Shown one piece after another: positions 49,861 to 59,711 of a DNA stretch of 64,000 nucleotides. This DNA comes from Auriscalpium vulgare (Eukaryota; Basidiomycota; Agaricomycetes; Russulales; Auriscalpiaceae). The notes beneath the pieces are model-generated. The model ran no database searches and was not told the DNA's origin. It saw only the letters and a list, made by a program, of their open reading frames with translations. Position numbers and translations under genes: made by a program. Location: assembly GCA_019915015.1 (NCBI GenBank), contig JAHBBC010000001.1, positions 2,728,001 to 2,792,000 on the forward strand, given 5' to 3'. Position 1 is the first letter of the stretch. Every line of letters starts with the position of its first letter.

Positions 49861-51833
49861 CTTTGTATTTAAGCTACAGGAAAAACTTTGCCTGCTTTGC
49901 AAATGCCTGCTTTGCTGTCTCTTGAGCATCTGCCTTTCCAGAGTGCCCTGCTGCTTTAGCCTCTTTCAGTGTAGAGAAACCAGTCTCTGATGCCTGGAAC
50001 ATGCTGGACATGTTGAACCAGACCAAACTGCCTCTGCCTTCTTCATCACCATCCTCTATGGGCCTGCTATTGTCCAGAGTAGGCTGCTCTCCATTCTCAG
50101 TTGTGACAAATTTGATGTCTGTATTATGCAAATCAGTATGAAAATCATACAAGTTGAGACTCTATTACCTGAGATATCAACATTGAAGTGATAAAATAGA
50201 GAGGAGGGATATATAAGCAGCACCCATGGGGGCAGCTCAATAATGATTCCAGCCTCCCAGATTACCAGCCAAGATCTTTTGGTGTGGTTGAATTTAGCTA
50301 GCAATTGTGAGAACTAATGACAAAACAGTAGGTGTCAAGACTTACAGCCTGGCTTCAGGTATACCATTAGAGCACAGACACTGACTGGGTTCTTGGCATC
50401 TGCATGAGGCAGGCAATGAATCCTGGGCATGCCAGAAAAGCAACCATTGATGCATAGGTTCCAGAACAGCCCAAAGTGAGGCTCAATGTCATAGGTAGCT
50501 TTGAACCATGCTGAGGATTTTTCTGATCTCTCCTTGACACCTGGGAAGGCCAGCCCCACAACATGTGAGACAAATGCACTAGGCTTTTATTAACCTCTGA
50601 AAGTATGCAGATTAATTTGCTTACTTCATTCTTTCTATCAAAGGGCTCTCCACAAAGGAATTCACTCTGTCCTGATTTTTCCTATGCCACTGAGTTACTT
50701 GAGGGTGCTATGAGGTGTAAGTGAATTACTTGATACCTCGATTTTGATCAGCTCACCTTTGCAGACTGCCTATAATAGCCAATGATGCAGGCAAAATGTG
50801 GGCCCCTAGATCCCTTCCTGTGTTTTTTCTCAGTCCTGGGATTCTCCAGCTCATGCGCTAAGAGCTTGAGAAACTCTGCCCAGAGCAAGTCATTGTGCTC
50901 CATTAACCAGTCGGCCTGAAATGCTCTGTATAGAAACAGATGCTGGTTCTTGTCTGTGACCCAAAGAGACATTGTTTTACTAGATAATGCTATCAGTTCC
51001 AAAGGCAAGGACTTTGACAAAAGTACAGTACCTGGGCTCTGGGTGATAGGGAAGAGGAAGAAAGTTTCCTAGGAGGGAGAAGATTTCCCCACTCTGATAT
51101 AGAGAAACTATCTTTTTCCTGACCAAGGGTGGGGGAGGGGTCCCTTGCCAGCCAGTTTTAGAGAAGCATCCCTCTGTCAGAATATTGAAAGACTGGATCT
51201 GGATAGCAGGACCCTTTAGGCTGCGATCCCACAGCCTTTTCTGCCTCAGGGGATTAGACCCTTTGTTGATGTTTTCCAGAGCCTTATTATCCCAGAATCT
51301 TTTGCTGGAAGCTGTACCTCTGGTCCTCTTCCTTTTGAAGCCCACAGATGTAGATCCAGGCTGCAAAGGAGCACTGCACTTGGTGGAAACAGCCAATCTA
51401 AGGAATTAAAATGTAAATTTGACAGGAAGTTAATAGGTTCTAAGATCTCACTGAGTTTGGGCATTTTTCCAAGAGACTTTGGGCAAGGGAACAATGAGGC
51501 GGCCCTTAGATTGTGTATATGTAAAGCCTTTAGGGTTCTGTGGGAGAGCATGTGAGCAGAAAAATATTTGAGGCAACCAAGAAATTACCTGAACCATCTC
51601 TTCATCTGAGTCACTTGCCTCATCTGTGACAGGGTCACCAGCCTCACTTGCTGGGGGTTCACTGGCCTCCTCAGATATTTCGCCAGGCTCCAGGTCCTCA
51701 TCCCAAAAGGGAATGGCCACCTCTGAAGCATCCAGCTCTCCGTCTTCCTGGTAAGCCACCCAGCTTTGGACTTCTAGGTCATTTTCTGAAGGCAAGTAAA
51801 AAATGAAAGGCTCAATGTTATGAAAGTTCACAG
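49861..51833. other. CpG-depleted block (about 2 kb)
   Basis: By hand count the 60-base lines from 49861 to 51833 contain about nine CpG in 1,973 bases, at roughly 46 percent G+C, where about one hundred would be expected. TpG and CpA are abundant. Directly to the right, 51840-51900 alone has six or more CpG, and the transposase exons to the left are CpG-rich. The block coincides with all but the first two exons of the dioxygenase gene. Confidence 0.9.
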
Positions 51834-52215
51834 CGCACCTAACAGTTCGCCCTCGTCATCGTATCCCTCCGACTCCGACTCCACCCAGTCGATTTCCCCA
51901 TCGTCACTTCCCGTGAGCATATCTTCAACCTTCTGCTCCTCCTCCGCATCCTCATGTAGCCCATGGACGTGGAAAGTAAGCAGATCCCGCCGAAGCCCGG
52001 CCTGATCGGAGACATAAGCCATGTCTTCGTCGTCTCGATACTCCTCCATGTAGAGATCTAGCAATGCGTCCATGTCACAAGGCGTTGTGACTGACAGGGA
52101 CAAGGCTCCCTAGGCGATCCAGCTGCGTCAGCAAATTTTAGCGTCGCAAAGCAGGAAGACTCACCGCAGGAGGCACTGTGTCTTTGGCAGCCTGGTCTAG
52201 CCCCATGTGGCTCAT
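49874..52215 (-). CDS. TET/JBP-type 2-oxoglutarate/Fe(II) dioxygenase
   Basis: Probable nucleic-acid base dioxygenase; TET/JBP enzymes oxidise 5-methylcytosine or thymine using Fe(II) and 2-oxoglutarate. ATG at 52213-52215 gives MSHMGLDQAAKDTVPPAG; a second exon (ending 51834) continues ALSLSVTTPCDMDALLDLYM with an acidic tail. After a 45-base intron come ENDLEVQSWVAYQEDGEL, a basic exon with KRKRTRGTASSKRFWDNKAL, and FNILTEGCFSKTGWQG, then KNQHLFLYRAFQADWLMEHN, GPHFACIIGYYRQSA, VVGLAFPGVKERSEKSSAWF and INGCFSGMPRIHCLPHADAK. The metal site is HAD (50398-50406). Splicing gives RSWLVIWEAGIIIELPPWV and YPSSLFYHFNVDIS with the distal His at 50188-50190; RGSLVWF carries the likely 2-oxoglutarate Arg (50033-50035). 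It ends QAFAKQAKFFL at 49874. All junctions checked are GT-AG and in frame. Identification rests on motif order from memory, so a related 2OG-oxygenase remains possible. Confidence 0.72.
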
Positions 52216-52654
52216 CTTCCTGTTGCCGATTGCGTCGTAGTCAGCTCAGCAACTCCTCGTACTAACGCACGCCCTTACCTGTAGATCTCGGACGAGGTTT
52301 GGAACAGACGATGTCGAGCACCCGCAGCTGATCGTTATCACAGATCTCGGGCTCCGTAGGTGAGATCTTGGCTTCGCCGCTTCGGCACCGCCTTTTGCAT
52401 CTGCCTCTCACCCGCACTCGCACTCAGTGCTCACACCGCGACACCTCTGCATCACACGGATGTCGGTAATCAAACCTTCGCTCGTCGTCGGTGAAGCAGC
52501 AGCAACGCCGCCCGCTCGCGTATGTTTGTCAGAAAGCATTCCAATGTACAGGTACGCATTGTGGTTCTCTATTTTGAGTTCCAATGAGGAATACTGACTT
52601 GGGGGTTCACAGTGGCTGGACAGGGTGGATTGGATGCGGTTTCATGTGCGAACA
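52216..52654. promoter_or_regulatory. CpG-rich upstream region of the TET/JBP-like gene
   Basis: Region with normal, fairly high CpG density (for example TTCGCCGCTTCGGCACCGC near 52373) directly ahead of the dioxygenase start. It contains a possible 5' leader intron donor (CAG/GTAAGG read on the minus strand near 52278). The right limit of the presumed transposon should lie here, since pseudogene sequence begins near 52655. No terminal motif was found. Confidence 0.4.
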
Positions 52655-53592
52655 GGACCGAGCCTGTTAAAACCACCTACCCCGACCGACGTACAGTCAT
52701 CACACCCGACCTCTCCTCGTGGCCGACCCCCGCGCACACGTCCTGGTCCTACGTCAAATCATGTACCTCACGCTGTCCACGCCCGACGTGCAGAAACTCC
52801 TCGGCAAGATGTCGTTGCCCAGCCGCGCGTCGTCGACGGACCCGGACGAGATCACGGTCGATATCCCGCCGACGCGGCCGACCCTGCACGAGTGCGACGT
52901 CAAGGAGGATGCAGTGACCGTGTATGGCTTCAACAACCTCCCGGACACGTTCCCGACGACGAGCACGGCCGCGCAGCCGCTCGCGGTGAGCAAGCTGATC
53001 GACATCACCCGTCACCAGTGGGCGAGCGCGGGCAGGGTCGAGGTCCTCCCGCTGATCCTGGCGCGTCGTCTCCCTACCACATAATCGCCGGCTTGATTCC
53101 CCGCTTTGTGCAGTGCTAACACGAGGGAAACTTCGCCTGGCAACGTCGAAGACCAACAACACTGCCGTCAAGATCGCGAACCCGAAGACGCTCGAGTTCC
53201 AGGTCGTGCGCACGTCGCTGCTCCCGGGGCTGCTCAAAACCATGCGCGAGAACCGCTGGCCTGCGCTCCCAATCCGCATCTTCGAGGCTGCAGACGTCGT
53301 GTTCACGCGGGCTTCGAGACCGTGCACGGGCTGCTCGACCGCGCGACGGCGATGCTCGAGGTGCCGCGCATCGCGAGCACGGACGCAAAGGCGAAGACGG
53401 GCTACTGCCTTAAGAAGCGGCCCGGTCAATCTCTCCTCCTTCATTTCCCTCCGTCGCGGCACGATCACTGATCGCTGACTCGCCACGCCAGACCCCACCT
53501 TCTTCCACGGCCGCGCAGCGACGATTTGCTACCGCCCGAAGCCTATAGGGCTGCCCGCGGGCGTGCTGCAGACGAGCAAGACTCTCGATAAA
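52655..53592 (+). pseudogene. Phenylalanyl-tRNA synthetase beta subunit, fragment
   Basis: Broken internal part of the cytosolic PheRS beta chain. EPVKTTYPDRRTVITPDLSS (from about 52655) is followed, in another frame, by DVQKLLGKMSLPSRASSTDP, DEITVDIPPTRPTLHECDVK, VYGFNNLPDTFP and [16 protein letters not shown]. The next donor is GC where GT is expected, then an in-frame TAA (53117-53119) and a frameshift stand before [34 protein letters not shown]. Next, a deletion joins [13 protein letters not shown] directly to [20 protein letters not shown], missing about 30-40 codons. DPTFFHGRAATICYRPKP (from about 53510) is the last recognisable block. Start, N-terminal B1-B3 domains and C-terminus are absent. 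It cannot encode an enzyme; a functional copy must be elsewhere. Confidence 0.85.
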
Positions 53593-54445
53593 TGACCGCA
53601 TCCCGCTGTCTCCGTGCGTCCCGCTCTGTCCTCTAGCCGGTGTGTGGGCCTGATTGACGTGCGATGTGCGCTGCAGCGAGGGCATCTCCCGCCTCCACTC
53701 TGCCTCGGTCCCGCACATCAGGGTCCTCGAGTACCTCCGCCGCATCGTGCGCTTCACCAACGTCGAGGTGCGCCCGCCCGGCCAGCCCTCACCCGCCCGC
53801 TGACCGCCCCCGCGCAGAAAACCTGCTTGCTCACCGCGATGCACTACATCGACCAGATCTGCGCGCGCGTGCCGACGTTCGTCGTGTCCTCGCTCACCGT
53901 GCACCGCTTCACGATCACCGCCGTCGCGCTCGCGAGCAAGACGCTCTGCGACTCCTTCTGCGCCAACGCGCACTACGCCCGCATCGGCGGCATCACCACG
54001 CACGAGCTCGCGCGCCTCGAGCGCGAGTTCCTCTTCGCGATCGACTGGCGGCTTACGGCCAGCACCCCCTCTCCTCCCGCGCCCGCGCCTGCTCACACCT
54101 CCCCCGCGCCCCCAGTGCACGCGCGAGGTCCTCCAGCTGTACTACGAGAACCTCGTCGCGCACTCGGGCGGGCGCTTCTTCCTCCTCGGCACGCAGTCCG
54201 CCTCCAGCGCCGTCTCGTCCGACTCGGACGTCGAGATGGCCGACTTTGCGACCTCGCGCTCCGCGTCGCCGAGCAGCACGCAGGTGTCCACCAGCGCCGG
54301 GGACGATGACGCGCCCGTCGCGGTCGCAGGCCCCCCGCCGAGCGCCGTGCCCGAGCCGTTGAACGGGCCGACGCTCGAGCAGAACATGGGCTCGAGCAGA
54401 ACATGGCGTTCAGTTCCAGCGGTCGCGCGGGCTGCCATAGGGTAG
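53575..54445 (+). pseudogene. PHO80-like cyclin, N-terminally truncated
   Basis: Cyclin of the PHO80/PCL type (partner of a Pho85-type kinase in nutrient signalling). Readable exons: NDRIPLSP ending at 53613; EGISRLHSASVPHIRVLEYL and RRIVRFTNVE (53677-53767); KTCLLTAMHYIDQICARVPT, FVVSSLTVHRFTITAVALAS, KTLCDSFCANAHYARIGGIT and LEREFLFAIDWRLT (from 53818); and CTREVLQLYYENLVAHSGGR, then a Ser/Asp-rich tail ending at 54445. The cyclin box is well conserved. But the frame before NDRIPLSP runs straight into PheRS pseudogene sequence, no start codon or N-terminal helix is seen, and the donor after DWRLT is GC, not GT. I call it a truncated copy, though a distant 5' exon cannot be excluded. Confidence 0.65.
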
Positions 54446-54559
54446 CCGCAGAGATCTTGCAGCACTTTACATCTCATGACACTGATTGTATTCATAACTA
54501 AAAGCAGCACACTGGACACCTCGGTAACAGACAGAAAGCGGATGGTGTGATATAAGTAC

Positions 54560-55165
54560 GGTACATGCACAGTGGTACGTGACGCCCTCGTTGTTGACGT
54601 TCTTGTCGTAGATGCCGTTCAGCCACTTGGTGGCGGGGTGCGAGGGGCAGGGGGCGGTGTGCGAGGGGCAGGAGGCGGTGTGCGAGGGGCAGGAGGCACG
54701 GTGCGAGGGGCAGGGGGCGCGGTGCGTGCGGAGGAGGTAGTGCGCGCGGGTGGCGCGGTGCGTGCGGGGACAGTAGGGGCGGAAGCGCAAGTCAGCATCT
54801 ACCGACCTACCCTGCACAGCTGCGCTGCCTCTCCTGCTCGCGGTGGAGCCGGAGCGCGTGCTCGCGCTGCGCCTGCTCCGCGTGGGCCTGGACGGCAAGC
54901 TGCTCGAGCTGCCGGTCGAACGCCGCGGCCTCGCGCTGGTGGAGCCGCGCGGCCGCCTCGCGCGCTCTCTCGGCGGCGTGCAGCTCTGCTAGGGCGCGGC
55001 GGTAGCGCGCCTCGGAGGCCTGGAGGTCGGTGGGGGCGAACAGGGCGGCGTAGTCGTCGGTGGGGCTGAGGTACGGTCGCGAGTACGGGGCATGCGGCGC
55101 GGGGAAGTACGCGGGGTACGCGCTAGGGCTGGGAGAATGGATGTGGCGGGCTGGGTGCTATGCGC
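54560..55165 (-). CDS. Unrecognised coiled-coil protein with Pro-rich C-terminal repeats (partial model)
   Basis: On the minus strand, an exon from about 55162 (after an AG acceptor) reads PSPSAYPAYFPAPHAPYSRP, YLSPTDDYAALFAPTDLQAS and then an Ala/Glu/Arg-rich helix: EARYRRALAELHAAERAREA, RQLEQLAVQAHAEQAQREHA. A donor near 54822 is followed by a region with four 21-base repeats that reads as Pro-rich heptads, then possibly KWLNGIYDKNVNNEGVTYHC. The 5' exon and the true end are not established. The composition is typical of disordered, low-conservation fungal proteins. No family recognised. Confidence 0.4.
54641..54724. repeat. Four-copy 21-bp G-rich tandem repeat
   Basis: GCGAGGGGCAGG(G/A)GGC starts units at 54641, 54662, 54683 and 54704, period exactly 21. 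As a multiple of three it keeps any coding frame and gives a Pro-rich heptad on the minus strand. Runs of four or five G make it a candidate G-quadruplex former on the plus strand. Confidence 0.85.
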
Positions 55166-56028
55166 GGAGCAGTCAGTAAGGCAGGGTTGTGTCGCGAACG
55201 AAGAGGCTGCGCGCCTGTGTGCTGCCAGCTGGCAACGCGTCGCAGAGGTGGAACCGCGCCGAGGCGCGTAGTCCTGCGGCGCGCGGCCTGCTGCCGTGCG
55301 CGGAGAGGCGGAGAAAGCGCCCGTGCGAGGTGGAATCGGGCCCCGCACGGCGCGAAGAAAAAATGCGCCGGCAGCTCCGGGCAGTGGGAGAAGCCCGGAG
55401 CTGCTGCTGCTGCTTGACTCACCGGAGTGCTAACCAAGTAGGCGGGTGAGGTAGAGGAGGGCGTATAAGAGAGACGAGTGGTGCACGGCGCCCCGCTCAA
55501 GCTGAGCGCGCTTCTGGCGAGGCAACCGTGCTGGCAGGAAGAGGAGGGTGGAGGCGCGGTTTTGAACAGTGACGAGGTCACACGAAAGGTGTGACAATCA
55601 ACAAACAATCAACAAAGACGTGGCCGCCGGCACGTGCCCAACGCGTCGCGCGCCTTCTCTGCACGGTGCGTTTCACTCGACGACATGGCCCGCCTATCTG
55701 TTCATCTGGACTGGTCCGTCGCTGCCTCGCAGTGCGTGTTTGCGCGCGCGCGCGCGCGGGTCGCCTGGTCGCAGGCATAGTGCGCGCGCTGACGCATAAG
55801 CGGCTGCTAGCTGCTGCTATCGTGCCCTCTAAACTAAGTATGACATCGCGCAGGTCTAAGGCGATTGCTGGATGAGATTTCAATGCGCTTTCACCTGCAA
55901 TCTACATGGTTATAGCTTTTTGATAAGCAGAAATCCAGACCAGTCTTCAGGAAGGCATGTCTTTGTTCATGGAGATGCATATCATGTAGTTTACATGATG
56001 TTTGTTGTACAAGAATTTTTACCCTTCT
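55166..56028. other. Intergenic, mixed composition
   Basis: GC-rich up to about 55860, including an alternating GCGCGCGCGCGCGCGC run near 55742-55757. Then comes an A/T-rich, CpG-poor piece of about 160 bases (55880-56040) that contrasts sharply with both sides. No coding motif was recognised. Confidence 0.5.
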
Positions 56029-56819
56029 TCATGCCCTTTTCTTCGAGTCCACACGAGCCCGCTTGGCCAGAGGTGAAGGCGACTCGGCGTCTGAGCGCGA
56101 AGGCCCAGGCTCAGTGTCCCTATGACACCGTGTCAGGAAAACGAGCGAACGGTCTATGCTAATAGCACACTCACCTGCGTCTGGATGGGCCCGCACGCGT
56201 CCTCGGCGTGTGGAGCTGCAGGCGCGGAAGAGGGGACTTCCTGCGCCAGTCCAACGCAGCGTCCGGCTCCTCAATGAGCCTGCGCACGCTGGAGGGCATG
56301 TGAGTGACGTCGGGGAGGCTGAAGTTACCCTCCAGGAACTGGGTCACCCCAACGTCGAAGGGGCTGGAAAGACGCGTCGAGTGCGCGCGTACAGGCGGCT
56401 GGGCGATGTTGGATTGAGTGGGGCTGATGTTGGTGGAGTGAACGGGTGTAGACTCCTCGGTGTGGCTGCTCGGGGGAGGACTAACGGTGTTAGTCGGCAG
56501 GACGGGGTTCCGGGATGGGGCTCGGCTGCCTGCTGGTGAAGCCGGCGCGAGACCGGGCGATGGAGCCGCGTTTGCAGCGGTGGCAGGGAGTTCGGAAGCT
56601 TCGCGGATGGGGGTGGTCGGGATGGAGTGGACAGACTGGACGGGTGAAGAGCCTGCTTGCGCAGACTCCGACGAGCTGTATGCTGTCGCGATGGACTGGA
56701 AGCGTATATGCTAAAAAACATGAGAACGATAGCTAATAACAAGATGAAAGAGAGCTCACCGCACCAATGCCCACCGATGCTGGCCTGTAAATGACATCCA
56801 CGCTGCCATGCCCTTGCAT
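56029..56819 (-). CDS. Unrecognised Ser/Pro-rich protein
   Basis: Minus-strand gene of at least three exons. A Met at 56819 opens MQGHGSVDVIYRPASVGIGA; the true start may be in an upstream exon. After an intron (about 56714-56759), HIRFQSIATAYSSSESAQAG begins a long Ser/Pro/Thr-rich exon with SSPFDVGVTQFLEGNFSLPD and IEEPDAALDWRRKSPLPR. A last intron (about 56125-56176) leads to DTEPGPSRSDAESPSPLAKR and a Lys/Arg-rich end at 56029 that could be a nuclear signal. Exons join in frame with GT-AG ends, so I believe it is a real or recently real gene. No family recognised. Confidence 0.5.
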
Positions 56820-57146
56820 GACCACTTCGACAGACTCCAAGGCGTCCTATGCCAGGAAATCAGCAGCATGTCATGAAAAAGCAACCGGAATGACTGACTC
56901 TAGAGGACATCCTTGTAGCCGAGTATCAGAGAAGGAAGCGCAGGAGGTGGTGTGAGCAGAGGAAGAAGTGCGGAGATGGCAAGAAGCGCAAGACGCGCAC
57001 GACAAGTGCAGAGGGCACACGCGATCACATGATTGGGGACACTCGCATCGGCGAGGTAGCGATCGGCTACGTCACTTGCCTCTTGTCGTCCCCAACCACT
57101 TGACGGCCTCTCTCTTTGCCATCGTCGACCTGCTGGCAACATAGCT

Positions 57147-59711
57147 ATGGACCAACCTCTGGACTTGGGGGATTCCTTTCCTTCTTCACGCGAATCCAAC
57201 TCTCCAGAGCTCTCTCTTGACTTAGGCGACAGTTTCAGAGCTCCTGTCCGATACTTGTCATCTAGCCCTGCCGTCGACACCCTGTCACAAGCATATCATG
57301 AGCGAGAATACTACAGTGGCTCAACGACACCCATTCTGGAGCTTCCATTTGAGTTCAATGCTGTGCGTAATTGCTACTCTATGGCCTTTCGTATTACTAA
57401 CTTCTATACCCTGGCTGTGACGCAGCGAAACGAGCGGGTCGAGAGACGTTCCTTCACCGCGTCTGGCCCTGCGCTCCAGGGCACCCAAGTCATGCCGATC
57501 GACAAATACCACACCCTCGCCAAAGCGTACAATGACTTACAAGCATCTCATGCAAGACTTGAAGAGAAGGTAGCAGAAATGCGCGCGGACATTGTGATGC
57601 TCAAGTATGTGATCTTGCCGTTCATTTATCCCATCCTCTCTGATACGCGGCCGTACTATGTGTGCAGGATGACTCTTTCTCAGGATCTGACTACATCGAT
57701 GGTGCCGAAATACTCTCGATCCTCGTCGACTGCTACGCCTGGGGCCAGTCTTGTTCTGCCTGGCAGCTCAACGGCGCCGCCGACGTCTTATGAGGACATG
57801 ATTAATTCCTACTCGACTGCCCCGCTTCCTGAACAGCTCAAGAGGGATGCCTATCCCAGCGTCCGCTTCTGGCGGAGGAAGGAATACGAGGCTGTCGTGG
57901 CTGCCAAGAAGAACAGCGCAAATCTAACGGGCAAGAAAGCTAGCGACATTGCTTATCCCTGGCTCGAGCGAGAAGATGGTAGCATTATCAACGACGAGGA
58001 TGTCATCGACCTCAGGCACTCGATGAAGACGGTCTTCCAGATACTCGCTGCTCGCAATATCGCGCCTGATACCTGGGGTTCCGCATCTCCGGAAGCTCAG
58101 AACATAGCCAGGCACTGGCTGTACAAAGACGCTCCGTACCTGAGGCTCTGCCGGGGCCACTGGAAGCTCGATAAGATGGTGACAGAGCAGTACCCCCAGT
58201 ATAAGAAGACGAGGCGCAATAAATCGAAGCCAAGCACTTCCGCAGAGGACGCTGCGCCAGCCTCACAGCAAGTCGCTACAAGCAGCAAGCGGCCTGCCCC
58301 TGCTACCGGCGCTGGCTCAAGCAAGCGTCATAAACGCGACGCTCCAGCAGGTACGTCGCAACCAACTGTCGCTTGGCTGAGCTTTTGACATGCATCTTTC
58401 GTAGCGTCTGTGGAATTCAGCGAAGTGCCAGCGCCGCCCGCCGCACCGGCTGGCCCTGCGGAGGCTATTGATCCATCGTCTGCAGCATTGAAGGATGCTA
58501 CGGATTCTTTTGCGTGAGTATCTACCTGTCTCTGCTTGTTATAGCTCACTCTTGGCCGCAAGCAGATCCGCACCTTTGTCCTCAACCAGTGGAAATGATA
58601 ACCCGGCGACACCGGCCTCGTCCAGCACCTCCGAGCTGCCCTCCTCAGCCAACGGATCTGAAGCTACCCCCATCACATCTAGCAACATCACCGCAGCGGC
58701 AGCGCTCGACGCAACATGCGCGAGCAACATGGTCAATGATGGTTTCGCCAGCACAGCGACAAAAAATGCTGAGCCTGCGGAGACTGCCTTGACGAGCGGC
58801 CTCGGCAACACGACAACTATCAAGCCCTCCACCCCTGCTGGCAGCATCAACGTCGTGCTAACGGGTGGCAGCCCTGTCGCTCCTCTCATCAATAGCAACG
58901 TTTCGGCCAGGGAAGCCGGGATGACGGCCGTTTCTACTGACAGCGTTGCAAAGCGGGCTGCACCTATCGAAGTAAGTCCATCGCCGACTTGACATTCTTT
59001 TCTTTGCTGACCGCAGCACGACATGCACGTGCTTACTCGGGCAGGTTGTGAACGTTCTGTCAGTGTCATATTGCCACAATTTCCGCTTCCTTGCTAATAC
59101 CGCTTTCCAAGAAGCAAGGACCTCTTTCCGGGACGCGCAACGGACTCGGTCTCTAGATGGGCCCCTCCAGCAGAATCCGGTGCGTCTACGAGTGCTCTCT
59201 GTCTTCCTGCTCACAGTTCGATCAATGCAGGTTCTTCAAAACGGTCAGGTAAACCTCAAAACGCTACAAACGGTGCGTCTACGGGCACTTTCTGCATCTA
59301 CCTGCTCACATTCGCATCAATCAGGCTCCTCCAAGGCGTCTGGCAGTGCGCCGTCCACCGCTCCCGGTGCGTCTATCAGCACAGCGGGCCAAGCGAAGGC
59401 AACAGGCGACAAGTCTATCAAACCCAGCAAGACATCCAACACCGTCCGGTGAGTTCTGTGCTGTGCTCGATGTATCGCAGCTGAGAGCATCAACGACAAG
59501 AAATTTATACATGCAAGAGTGCAAGATACGCGATCCGAAAATGACGAACGACGAGTTTCAGAAGGCATTTGATGGCATAGATGGAGAAACTCGCTTGGTG
59601 CGTACTACTTGCTCAGTCTGCGGTCCTCTACTGATGCATCTGTCTCAGCGACTCGAACAGGAGAGCCAGGCAGCTAAAGCCTTGGAGAAGGAGAAGAAGA
59701 ACAACACGTAG
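57147..59711 (+). CDS. Unrecognised nuclear-type protein of an accessory fungal family
   Basis: Plus-strand gene of several exons. ATG at 57147: MDQPLDLGDSFPSSRESNSP. A helix IDKYHTLAKAYNDLQASHAR, LEEKVAEMRADIVMLK follows. The best conserved-looking part is YPSVRFWRRKEYEAVVAAKK, DVIDLRHSMKTVFQILAARN and KDAPYLRLCRGHWKLDKMVT, ahead of a basic segment with KKTRRNKSKP. From memory, similar proteins are amplified in Agaricomycete genomes near transposons, without known function. From 58400 on, Ser/Thr/Ala-rich low-complexity exons (for example SSTSELPSSANGSEATP) follow, then a short helix NLYMQECKIRDPKMTNDEFQ and an end KALEKEKKNN at 59711. The 3' exon joins are less certain than the 5' part. Confidence 0.5.

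Larger units (their letters stand above)
46100..52215. mobile_element. Putative CMC transposon region with convergent TET/JBP-like gene
   Basis: The transposase (plus) and the dioxygenase gene (minus) converge, with only 150 bases between their stop codons. I infer they may form one composite element, because basidiomycete TET/JBP genes are known to be amplified with DNA transposons. I could not find terminal inverted repeats or a target duplication, so limits are only those of the two genes. To the right, unrelated pseudogene sequence starts by about 52655. Confidence 0.45.

Noticed and set aside
49861..51833. Vertebrate-like contamination or chimeric assembly suggested by missing CpG
   Set aside because: The minus-strand exons splice in frame to CpG-normal fungal exons at 51834-52215 with the same short-intron style, so it is part of the local gene.
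49861..51833. Repeat-induced point mutation (RIP) as cause of depletion
   Set aside because: RIP mostly turns CpA into TpA and creates stops. Here CpA and TpG are common and frames are intact, which fits CpG-specific loss.
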